Source of the DNA: a virus
DNA: 36,130 nucleotides
Direction: 5' to 3' (one strand)
Virus record (IMG/VR): IMGVR_UViG_3300006028_000022
Location: 1 to 36,130 of that record
The notes below the pieces were generated by a model. That model ran no database searches. It saw only the letters and a list, made by a program, of their open reading frames with translations, and was not told the origin of the DNA. Below are positions 30,858 through 36,130 of this stretch, one piece after another (the stretch's first letter is position 1; each line of letters starts with the position of its first letter). A program made the position numbers and the translations under genes.

Positions 30858-31025
30858 TCATTTGAGATCCCTTGTAGTTTTATTTGTACCGCCCCATGTT
30901 CGTACCATGGGGCACCTTTTCGTTAAATCTAATCTTCGTACTAACTGATCCCGTCTCTCTTTAAGCTTTTCAGCTTCTTTGCGTTCTGCCCTGAAGGCGC
31001 TAAACGCTTCTCTCCATGTGGTCAT
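30858..31025 (-). CDS. Small basic protein of the leftward arm
   Basis: 55 residues from the ATG at 31025, with GAGGAA as ribosome binding site and only two bases after the stop of the upstream gene. The N-terminal two thirds is a highly charged helix (MTTWREAFSAFRAERKEAEK, then LKERRDQLVRRLDL). The C-terminal 18 residues are encoded across the hairpin at 30891-30913. It is short, but spacing and ribosome binding site support it. Function unknown; its basic helix could bind nucleic acid. Confidence 0.65.
   Translation of the reverse strand: MTTWREAFSAFRAERKEAEKLKERRDQLVRRLDLTKRCPMVRTWGGTNKTTRDLK
30891..30919 (+). terminator. Strong hairpin, possible terminator
   Basis: GCCCCATG (30891-30898) and CATGGGGC (30906-30913) form a perfect 8-bp stem around TTCGTAC. 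On the plus strand it is followed by ACCTTTT. It would stop stray rightward transcription into the leftward arm; on the minus strand it lies within the 3' end of a small gene and has no T-run. Confidence 0.55.
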
Positions 31026-31027
31026 TT

Positions 31028-31249
31028 TTATTCCTCAAAAAGTTTTTGTAAAAAATTCTCTGACTCTTCAAACGAAGTAAAGTTCATTGCAATTAAGATT
31101 CTTGTGTTCGTATTGTCTCTACAGTATAAAAACCATCTTCCATCTTCACCTACGTCAGACCAGAAGCCAATTATTTTATCTGTAGCTATTTTGTTACCTT
31201 CCACATCATTTATAAATTTTTTAAAGTCTTTTTCTTTTTTGTGTTTCAT
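31028..31249 (-). CDS. Hypothetical early protein
   Basis: 73 residues. A lysine-rich start (MKHKKEKDFKKFINDVEG) is followed by a beta-rich part (KIIGFWSDVGEDGRWFLYCR, then ILIAMNFTSFEESENFL). It is the second gene of the leftward early operon, nine bases after the end of the 47-residue gene. No family was recognised. Such small early proteins often act on host functions, but nothing here shows which. Confidence 0.65.
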   Translation of the reverse strand: MKHKKEKDFKKFINDVEGNKIATDKIIGFWSDVGEDGRWFLYCRDNTNTRILIAMNFTSFEESENFLQKLFEE

Positions 31250-31258
31250 TTTTGTTTC

Positions 31259-31402
31259 CTAGTTATAGATTGTTACAACTGTATAGCTATGTGCACCGTA
31301 CTCTAAATTTAGCTTTTCAGCTCTATTTCTAGCACGCTTACGGCAATTGTATGACTTGCCTACGTTCTGTTGTGTTCTTACGTTGTAGATTTGGTATGTC
31401 AT
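31259..31402 (-). CDS. Small basic early protein, first gene of the leftward operon
   Basis: 47 residues from the ATG at 31402 with AAGGAAATAAG before it. The sequence (MTYQIYNVRTQQNVGKSYNC, then RKRARNRAEKLNLEYGAHSY) is a compact strand-helix-strand, basic in the middle. The pattern of YNVRTQQNVGKSY, RKRARNRAEKLN and YTVV resembles small phage early proteins predicted to bind nucleic acid. It is the first gene behind the leftward promoter at 31497-31525, so it should be expressed immediately. Confidence 0.7.
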   Translation of the reverse strand: MTYQIYNVRTQQNVGKSYNCRKRARNRAEKLNLEYGAHSYTVVTIYN

Positions 31403-31496
31403 CTTATTTCCTTATGTTGTTTTATCTCTACGCTGCTACAACTTGCTCGCTTCTTTCGTTCGAGTCACCAAGGAGACTTGCGCTTTGATGTCCACA

Positions 31497-31525
31497 AATA
31501 TAGCAAACGTCCGATTATTGCGCAA
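31497..31525 (-). promoter_or_regulatory. Leftward early promoter (sigma70-like)
   Basis: In transcript sense TTGCGC (31525-31520), a 17-base spacer, then TATATT (31502-31497). The -10 matches 5 of 6 consensus positions; the -35 has the TTG. It lies about 95 bases before the first leftward gene. The -35 overlaps the palindrome ATTGCGCAAT, so a bound regulator would block it. Confidence 0.7.
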
Positions 31526-31526
31526 T
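31517..31526. promoter_or_regulatory. Palindromic operator candidate between the divergent promoters
   Basis: ATTGCGCAAT is a perfect 10-bp palindrome covering the leftward -35 box. A partial copy, TTGCGCTT, is at 31478-31485, just downstream of the leftward promoter. The Cro-like protein encoded at 31620 is the obvious candidate to bind here. Confidence 0.55.
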
Positions 31527-31562
31527 CTTTTTCGTATATTTAAATCACGCAACATTCTTTCT

Positions 31563-31591
31563 TTCACAAAATTCCTCGAATCATATATAGT
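31563..31591 (+). promoter_or_regulatory. Rightward early promoter (sigma70-like)
   Basis: TTCACA (31563-31568), a 17-base spacer, then TATAGT (31586-31591): 5 of 6 matches in each box. Transcription would begin near 31598, about 22 bases before the Cro-like gene, giving it a short leader with TAAGG as ribosome binding site. Confidence 0.75.
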
Positions 31592-31619
31592 CTAGCCCAC
31601 AAAACCATAAGGCAAAAAA

Positions 31620-31898
31620 ATGCACCTTAAAGACTATCTAAAGCGCGAAAAGCTTACGTACATAGAGTTTGCAAAACACTTGGATTGCACCTCAACGACA
31701 GTATTTCGGATCATAGCGGGTACGCAATATCCTAAGATGGATCTGGCGATGAGAATAGTGGAGCTAACGGATGGAGAAGTATCATTAGATGATATCTACA
31801 GTGATCGACCGAAAAAACCTGTTTGCCCATGTTGTGGACACAAATTAGGAAAAAAATCCCAACTGAAATTAGCGGAAGAAGAATGGAAAAAGAATTAA
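31620..31898 (+). CDS. Cro/CI-type helix-turn-helix regulator with a C-terminal zinc motif
   Basis: 92 residues. Residues 1-60 form an XRE-type helix-turn-helix: LKREKLTYIEFAKHLDC, then TSTTVFRIIAGTQYPKMDLA, with the typical IVELTDGEVSLDDI ending. The C-terminal part has CPCCGHKLG, a small knuckle that may bind metal or help dimerise. It is the first rightward gene, behind its own promoter and before a terminator, the position of Cro in lambda-like switches. It probably represses one or both divergent promoters. No second, larger CI-like repressor was found. Confidence 0.85.
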   Translation: MHLKDYLKREKLTYIEFAKHLDCTSTTVFRIIAGTQYPKMDLAMRIVELTDGEVSLDDIYSDRPKKPVCPCCGHKLGKKSQLKLAEEEWKKN

Positions 31899-31908
31899 GG
31901 CAAAAAAA

Positions 31909-31950
31909 AGTAGCAGTGCGAAGAGCCCCACACTGCTACTCCAATTTTTT
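31909..31950 (+). terminator. Rho-independent terminator after the Cro-like gene
   Basis: AGTAGCAGTG (31909-31918) pairs perfectly with CACTGCTACT (31931-31940), and a run of six T follows at 31945-31950. This strong terminator separates the regulator from the replication operon. Expression of the latter therefore needs readthrough, antitermination or a promoter in 31951-32182; that 232-base gap is AT-rich and no confident promoter was seen in it. Confidence 0.9.
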
Positions 31951-32136
31951 ACGGCTGCCACCAACGCTCACGCGGAAAATTATTTATAAAAAACACGACT
32001 TAAGCTATCATCCCTGACCGGCACGAGGAATACCGAACAAGGAACATAAATATATCATTAACAGCACTTAACGCTACTGAACACAGCATTATTTACTTAT
32101 TATTAAAAACAAAAAAACATCAACCAAAAAAGGACA

Positions 32137-32178
32137 ATGTTAATCATGAATCACACTAACCAAAAAAGGAGAGTATAA
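32137..32178 (+). CDS. Possible 13-residue leader peptide
   Basis: ATG at 32137 with AAAGGA just before it, coding MLIMNHTNQKRRV and stopping at 32176-32178, four bases before the next ATG. The perfect 13-bp direct repeat AACCAAAAAAGGA (32122-32134 and 32158-32170) places one ribosome binding site before the leader and one inside it, serving the next gene. Translation of the leader would run over the second site. Confidence 0.4.
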   Translation: MLIMNHTNQKRRV

Positions 32179-32182
32179 TCAC

Positions 32183-32602
32183 ATGTACTACTATAAAAGC
32201 CCCTATGATATTTCACAATATAAAATTCCCTTCCTGAAAACTAAGCCCTCAAAAGCTGTACTAGATTTCATTCCAGGACATTACTGTTTGTTCAATCGTG
32301 AATTTGCTCGAAAAGAGACAGTCGCGACAGCAATTATACTAACAGAATTTTTATTGCTTGACGAATTCTACCAAGATGAGCTTATAAGACATCACAAGTA
32401 CGGAGAAAACTGGTTTCGTGCGCCCGTTGAATTTGTTACCTTGCGCACATGTATTTTGCGAAAAGAGCAGGAAACCTCTGTGGATAAGTTAATTGCGTTA
32501 AGATTTGTAGATCAGGCAATTTTCGGATTACCAGCAATGCGACATATAAGAATTAACAAAGACATTATTAAAGAATATTTTGAATCGAATAAAGGAACTT
32601 AA
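32183..32602 (+). CDS. Winged-helix protein, short paralogue of the replication initiator
   Basis: 139 residues. From about residue 35 on it matches the N-terminal domain of the next protein: FNREFARKETVATAIILTEF, KYGENWFRAPVEFVTLRTC, then KLIALRFVDQAIFGLPAMRH and IRINKDIIKEYF. This is the winged-helix domain of phage replication initiators. It lacks the C-terminal half that loads the helicase, so it may be a DNA-binding competitor, a regulator or a second origin-binding subunit. It ends two bases before its paralogue's start. Confidence 0.75.
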   Translation: MYYYKSPYDISQYKIPFLKTKPSKAVLDFIPGHYCLFNREFARKETVATAIILTEFLLLDEFYQDELIRHHKYGENWFRAPVEFVTLRTCILRKEQETSVDKLIALRFVDQAIFGLPAMRHIRINKDIIKEYFESNKGT

Positions 32603-32604
32603 AA

Positions 32605-33585
32605 ATGAAAAGAACAAATCCACTATCAATGTTATTACCTAGCAATCACGGCTATTTCTTGCGTGATTTCGCCTATGATATAGGGTGTACCACATCAATA
32701 CTACTAACCGAGCTCTTGGAGCTCGATGATTACTATGAGAATTCCTATGCGAGTCACGCTAAATATGGGGATGGGTGGTTTTATGCCACCGAGGATAGAA
32801 TTTTGCGTCGTACTGGCATACGACGCAAACAGCAAGAGTCAGATATAAGGACCTTGAAAGAACTAGAGTTTATCGAAGTCAAGGTTTTTGGTCTACCAGC
32901 TTCACGATATTTCAGAATCAATCGCCAAAAAATCATGGAATATTTCGGCATTTCGGGCCCTACCAATCCAGAATGTCTTAAAAGTCATTCCGGTAGTAAT
33001 AATTTGACTTGTGAACCTCCTCCTAATAGAAAAAATGTGACTTATGTTCAAAAGAAACAGCCAAAAACCGATGAAAAACCTTCAAAAAATCTTTGCACAT
33101 TGTCTCATGATACATACCAAAATGAATTATGCGACCCTGCTGGTCCTTATAACATAATACATGATCCTAATAAAGATCCAAAAGATAGACATGCACCACC
33201 CCCTGTGGTGCATAACTGTACAAATTTTTTGACTTCCGATTCTGGCCCTCCAGTCGAAAAATACAAACCTCACAAAAACATTGAGGTCACGGCCAAGGAG
33301 CACCAAAAACTTGTGGAGAAACACGGCATCGAAATTGTCAACGAATGTTACGAATATCTTTCCGACTGGAAGCAAAGTGCGAATCCAAAAATGGTGGCCA
33401 AGCACAGCAGCGACTACCTGCGACTTCGAACCTGGGTAGCTACCACAGTGCTAGATCAACGGCAGAAAAACGACCGCATCAAGCAGCAAAGCAATCACAA
33501 GAACATTGCCCCTCATCGTCAAGGATCAAAGCTCGTAACGCCAGGAGATGCCGAATATGACGGATCTAGGATTAAGAGGTTGTAA
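32605..33585 (+). CDS. Replication initiator-like protein (winged-helix plus C-terminal domain)
   Basis: 326 residues. Residues 10-115 are the winged-helix origin-binding domain (YGDGWFYATEDRILRRTGIR, LKELEFIEVKVFGLPASRYF). Residues 120-210 form a polar, Pro/Asn-rich linker. Residues 220-300 (EVTAKEHQKLVEKHGIEIVN, then NECYEYLSDWKQSANPK) look like a DnaD/phage replisome-organiser C-terminal domain. The helicase loader gene follows at a distance of one base. The linker DNA carries a perfect 9-bp hairpin and is a candidate for the replication origin, as in the lambda O gene. Confidence 0.8.
   Translation: MKRTNPLSMLLPSNHGYFLRDFAYDIGCTTSILLTELLELDDYYENSYASHAKYGDGWFYATEDRILRRTGIRRKQQESDIRTLKELEFIEVKVFGLPASRYFRINRQKIMEYFGISGPTNPECLKSHSGSNNLTCEPPPNRKNVTYVQKKQPKTDEKPSKNLCTLSHDTYQNELCDPAGPYNIIHDPNKDPKDRHAPPPVVHNCTNFLTSDSGPPVEKYKPHKNIEVTAKEHQKLVEKHGIEIVNECYEYLSDWKQSANPKMVAKHSSDYLRLRTWVATTVLDQRQKNDRIKQQSNHKNIAPHRQGSKLVTPGDAEYDGSRIKRL
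33191..33213 (+). other. Perfect stem-loop inside the initiator gene, candidate origin element
   Basis: ATGCACCAC (33191-33199) and GTGGTGCAT (33205-33213) pair perfectly around CCCCT. Three TTTGACTT/TGTGACTT octamers lie at 33003, 33036 and 33228. The surrounding linker-coding DNA is AT-rich. Origins inside initiator genes are well known in lambdoid phages; this assignment is inferred. Confidence 0.4.
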
Positions 33586-33586
33586 C

Positions 33587-34258
33587 ATGGGACAATATAT
33601 GCCTCAGAATGCCCTTAATTCGCCCGCTGTTGCATTATCTTTACCAAAAGGTGTCAACATAGCACCCCAACAAAGATCGTTGAATGTAGGCCGAAAGAAT
33701 GCGTGGTTTGAGTTTTGTGAGCTCAATGATGTTTTTCCAAGGTATCGCAATACTTCGATCGAAAAGCTATCAATTCCGCCCAATGAAGATGGTGAATCGT
33801 TTAACTCCAAGGCTTTACGATATTTAGATAACATGTCAAGCTTGATACTCATGGGCAAAGCTGGCCGAGGCAAAACGCATTTTATGTTTGCCTTATTGCG
33901 TGAAATGTTTTTAACTAAGAACTTACCGCTAGGCGATGTGAGATACTTTGATCACGTTGACCTAGATAGGCGCCTGCAAGAGGCAGTCGTCAAATACAAG
34001 ACTGCTAGGGGCCTAATAGAGTCCATTTGCGAGGTGCCAATTTTAATCCTAGATGATTTTGGCGTGGATACTGGTACCACTCGACATGAGCGAGATTTCT
34101 ATGAGATTTTTAATAAGCGATTTGGCAAAGGTTTAATAACAATCATCTCAACCAACATGGACGAGCTGGCTATTTACAAAGCATACGGCGAACGTATTAG
34201 TTCTCGTTTTAAAGAGGCACTCGTGTTAGAATTTAATGGACCCGATTTAAGGGGCTAA
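33587..34258 (+). CDS. DnaC-like helicase loader (AAA+ ATPase)
   Basis: 223 residues from the ATG at 33587, one base after the initiator stop and with AAGAGG seven bases before it; the ATG at 33548 lies within the initiator gene. Walker A is GKAGRGKTHF near residues 90-99, Walker B is ILILDDFGVD near 152-161, and the C-terminal TIISTNMDE and RISSRFKEAL match sensor 1 and the arginine region of DnaC/IstB proteins. It should deliver the host replicative helicase to the origin bound by the upstream initiator. No phage helicase or polymerase is present, so replication depends on the host machinery. Confidence 0.92.
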   Translation: MGQYMPQNALNSPAVALSLPKGVNIAPQQRSLNVGRKNAWFEFCELNDVFPRYRNTSIEKLSIPPNEDGESFNSKALRYLDNMSSLILMGKAGRGKTHFMFALLREMFLTKNLPLGDVRYFDHVDLDRRLQEAVVKYKTARGLIESICEVPILILDDFGVDTGTTRHERDFYEIFNKRFGKGLITIISTNMDELAIYKAYGERISSRFKEALVLEFNGPDLRG

Positions 34259-34298
34259 CTAAAAGTTAATTAACATTAATAACAAAAGGAGGATAACT

Positions 34299-34529
34299 AT
34301 GCAAACTCAAAGACGATCAAAAAGAGATTCGTTAGTTAGATATCTTAGATTGATTAATTGTATGACAGTTAAACAAGTTGCTTACAAAGCTAAGATAAAT
34401 AATACGCACTTAAAAGAGATTGAAGCAGGCACACGCGAATGTAGCGAGCTTACGGCGCGTAGGTTATCAACTCTTTTTGGATTAGCTTATGACTGGCAGA
34501 AGTTAATAACGAAAGTGGAAGAAGATTAA
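34299..34529 (+). CDS. Small helix-turn-helix (XRE-type) protein
   Basis: 76 residues with a near-perfect ribosome binding site AAAGGAGG. The HTH spans about residues 12-65: VRYLRLINCMTVKQVAYKAK, then INNTHLKEIEAGTRECSELT, then ARRLSTLFGL. It is basic and without a second domain. It may repress its own operon or switch to late expression. The 40-base gap before it is longer than elsewhere in this arm. Confidence 0.8.
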   Translation: MQTQRRSKRDSLVRYLRLINCMTVKQVAYKAKINNTHLKEIEAGTRECSELTARRLSTLFGLAYDWQKLITKVEED

Positions 34530-34547
34530 AATAATTTACTCGGCACG

Positions 34548-34754
34548 GTGGTGGACACTTTGAAAGATAAATCAACAGTCATGCGAAAGTGCCAAAACTG
34601 CGGTGTTTATGATTACAGGTATTCATGTTGGTCATGCAAGTTAGATTCTTGTTATAATTGTTATAGCAAGTGGCATGAAGATCGAATGCTTGATCATCCT
34701 TTCGTATGTATTTTACGCGATGGATTAATAAAATTAGTTGAGAAAGAAGATTAA
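34548..34754 (+). CDS. Small ZZ-like zinc-finger protein
   Basis: 68 residues from GTG at 34548, or 57 from the ATG at 34581; neither has a strong ribosome binding site. Cysteines are at residues 15, 18, 27, 30, 35, 38 and 54, with histidines at 43 and 50. The spacing C-x2-C-x8-C-x2-C-x4-C-x2-C-x4-H-x6-H, together with RYSC and HPF, closely resembles the ZZ-type zinc finger of eukaryotic proteins such as p62 and dystrophin. Such fingers bind protein N-termini or peptides. A ZZ-like fold in a phage is unusual; simple convergence of a cross-brace zinc site cannot be ruled out. Confidence 0.7.
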   Translation: MVDTLKDKSTVMRKCQNCGVYDYRYSCWSCKLDSCYNCYSKWHEDRMLDHPFVCILRDGLIKLVEKED

Positions 34755-34799
34755 CTTTTTACTACACAAATAAATTAAAATGCTTTATCTGGTTGATTA

Positions 34800-35528
34800 A
34801 TGAAAATTATCATACCAGGAAAGCCAATAGCAAAACAGCGGCATCGTTACTGTAAACGAGGTCGCTTCGTCACCACATATGACCCTCAAGATAGTTGCAA
34901 GCAAGAAGTACGTCGTATAATTACCGCACAATTATCTGAGCAAGCTAATTCTTTAGATAAATACACAATAATTGAATTAGGCAAAATATGTAGCGCAAAA
35001 GTTTTTTCAGTTTGTTTCACTTTTTTTCTTCCCATTAATTTATCAGATAGTGTAAGTGTAAAAAACAGAAAGCTTTGGGGCCTAATAAAAGCCTCAACCA
35101 AACCAGACTACGACAACTTAGAGAAGTTTTACTTAGACTGTGCAAATGGTGTTCTGTGGGATGACGATGCATCAGTTATTAAAGCAAGTGCAGTGAAACT
35201 TTATAGTGAAGAACCGAGGGTGGAAATAGTGGTAAGTGCTGTGCAGGATGTCAGATTCAATCAAAAAGTCGAGCAAGCTATATCCGTATTTTCGCCCTCG
35301 GAGTTTAAAGGCCTACAAGATCATGCTAAACAAATTGCGCAGATTACTCAACCGGATCTGGAGACGCTTAATGATACTAATCTCGAAGAGTGGATTATTT
35401 CGACCGCCGTACTGCTAAGCGACTTTGCTATGACATACGCACCAAAACTTACGAAAATCGCCAAACTAGGGGACATAAAAAGTGAAATCGACAATTACCA
35501 AGCACTCAAACTTGCACTCGAAGCTTAA
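34800..35528 (+). CDS. rusA: RusA-type Holliday junction resolvase with long C-terminal extension
   Basis: 242 residues; E. coli RusA has 120. The N-terminus (IIIPGKPIAKQRHRYCKRG) and the catalytic segment near residues 101-127 (KPDYDNLEKFYLDCANGVLW, then DDDASV) contain the three conserved aspartates and the DNL-K motif. It resolves four-way DNA junctions produced by recombination and replication, a step before packaging. From about residue 145 on, an extra helical domain (FSPSEFKGLQDHAKQIAQIT) of unknown function is added. The next gene starts within its last 47 bases. Confidence 0.93.
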   Translation: MKIIIPGKPIAKQRHRYCKRGRFVTTYDPQDSCKQEVRRIITAQLSEQANSLDKYTIIELGKICSAKVFSVCFTFFLPINLSDSVSVKNRKLWGLIKASTKPDYDNLEKFYLDCANGVLWDDDASVIKASAVKLYSEEPRVEIVVSAVQDVRFNQKVEQAISVFSPSEFKGLQDHAKQIAQITQPDLETLNDTNLEEWIISTAVLLSDFAMTYAPKLTKIAKLGDIKSEIDNYQALKLALEA

Positions 35529-35805
35529 GACTGCTAATGTTGGAAAACCTAACAATACAAAGCCAAAAGAAACAAAGAAACCGCAAATAAAAGTAGAACA
35601 AAACTCTTTCTTGAAGCAGTTTTTTTACCTAATCGGCGTAACTATAATGCTGATAGCCTTAGCTCTCATCATGCTTGTATCGATCACCTCATGCACATAC
35701 AGCATCAACCAAGTACATACCAGCGGCGAAGCAAGCGACGTTGTAGACGAGACAGAAAACGTTGATCCAACTATCGACCCAACTTTAAATATTCCTAGTG
35801 TGTGA
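35482..35805 (+). CDS. Probable membrane-anchored lipoprotein
   Basis: 107 residues from a GTG start with AGGGGA before it, overlapping the RusA end by 47 bases. A basic N-terminus of about 45 residues is followed by a hydrophobic segment (FYLIGVTIMLIALALIMLV) ending in ITSC, which fits a lipobox (Cys near residue 71). The C-terminal part (YSINQVHTSGEASDVVDETE) resembles short lipoproteins that recur in phage genomes with the SGEASDVVD motif. Function unknown; superinfection exclusion or a lysis accessory role is possible. The unusually long cytoplasmic tail ahead of the lipobox is atypical. Confidence 0.7.
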   Translation: MKSTITKHSNLHSKLKTANVGKPNNTKPKETKKPQIKVEQNSFLKQFFYLIGVTIMLIALALIMLVSITSCTYSINQVHTSGEASDVVDETENVDPTIDPTLNIPSV

Positions 35806-35811
35806 GTTTAT

Positions 35812-35973
35812 ATGACAAAAGCAAAAGCAACTAAGAAAGTCAAGAAAGTGATGACAGAATTTAAAGCAGGTCAACTTCATTCAGGGTCTAAAAAAGGCCC
35901 TGTAGTGAAGAATCCTAAGCAAGCAGTAGCGATTGCTCTATCAGAAGCGAAAAAAGAGAAGAGCAAGAAATGA
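35812..35973 (+). CDS. DUF6496-like small basic protein
   Basis: 53 residues. VMTEFKAGQLHSGSKKGPVV, followed by KNPKQAVAIALSEAKK, is the pattern of the DUF6496 family, small basic proteins encoded by many phages and bacteria with no known function. It starts six bases after the lipoprotein stop, and its own stop overlaps the next ATG. The family motif makes this one of the more certain small genes here. Confidence 0.8.
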   Translation: MTKAKATKKVKKVMTEFKAGQLHSGSKKGPVVKNPKQAVAIALSEAKKEKSKK

Positions 35974-36130
35974 AATACGACGCAATAGCCACACTTACTA
36001 ATGAGCAATCGCTAGTGTTTGAGTTAGAGGACTATCAAGTTGATGATTTTATGTTTGCCGTTGCTAACGAGCGACCATACAAAGACTCAAGAACAGGTGT
36101 AATATCATGGCTGCCACCAAGACATCTACA
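35970..36130 (+). CDS. 5' part of the small phage protein that spans the window ends
   Basis: The ATG at 35970 overlaps the preceding stop as ATGA. The frame (MKYDAIATLTNEQSLVFELE) runs off the window end. Joined with 110-194 it would end at the TAA at 192-194, for about 81 residues. No family was recognised. Its 3' half in the window is the right-hand copy of the terminal repeat. Confidence 0.75.
   Translation, partial: MKYDAIATLTNEQSLVFELEDYQVDDFMFAVANERPYKDSRTGVISWLPPRHL
36022..36130. repeat. Imperfect terminal repeat, right copy
   Basis: This is the counterpart of bases 1-109: 102 of 109 identical, no gaps, all differences at synonymous positions of the reading frame that starts at 35970. 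It implies that the true circle is about 36021 bases. Confidence 0.9.

Noticed and set aside
31909-31950. Small RNA gene
   Set aside because: The perfect stem followed by six T is explained as the terminator of the Cro-like gene.
31823-32017. 64-residue frame after the Cro-like gene
   Set aside because: It runs through the strong terminator at 31909-31950 and overlaps the regulator in another frame.

Overview
The window is essentially a complete genome of a short-tailed (podovirus-type) double-stranded DNA phage of a bacterium with AT-rich DNA. The supporting genes are a PBSX-type large terminase, a P22-like portal, an N4-gp56-type major capsid protein, nozzle/tail and ejection-type proteins with no tape measure or sheath, a Redbeta/YqaJ recombination pair, an initiator with a DnaC-like helicase loader, and RusA. 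The gene set would fit a gammaproteobacterial host, but no gene here fixes the host. The first 109 and last 109 bases are the same stretch of one gene and differ at 7 positions, all synonymous. I read this as a circular or circularly permuted genome of about 36.02 kb whose two ends were assembled from slightly different population variants.

Layout. A divergent promoter region at 31.4-31.6 kb separates two arms. The rightward arm runs from a Cro-like regulator (31620) and terminator through replication (two winged-helix initiator paralogues, helicase loader, RusA) and small basic proteins. It then crosses the ends of the window into a ParB-like protein, terminase, portal, scaffold, capsid, tail/nozzle, ejection and fibre genes, and ends with a glycosyltransferase at 24067. 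The leftward arm (31402 to 24060, minus strand) holds Bet, the YqaJ exonuclease, many small accessory genes and a serine recombinase. The arms meet tail to tail at 24060-24067.

Main results. (1) The major capsid gene is split by a 232-base group I intron (7671-7902) with no endonuclease gene. P1, P3, P6, P7, P8, P9 and P9.1 can all be drawn, and removing the intron restores one 314-residue capsid protein. (2) A hairpin with an invariant CTGCCA loop and a covarying stem lies just ahead of both the scaffold gene and a recombination-arm gene. (3) A 131-base GC-richer element (26985-27115), bounded by a perfect 10-bp inverted repeat, has two competing pairings and a T5 tail, like a riboregulator. 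(4) Five early genes begin with ATGAYTRARTGG, which puts stop codons in both other frames and so makes a universal stop-start junction. (5) The 80-residue fibre repeats are nearly identical as protein but thoroughly recoded as DNA.

The genes cooperate as a usual phage programme: leftward recombination and accessory functions, rightward replication, then packaging, head, tail, DNA ejection and host recognition. No endolysin/holin set and no classical CI repressor or tyrosine integrase could be recognised.
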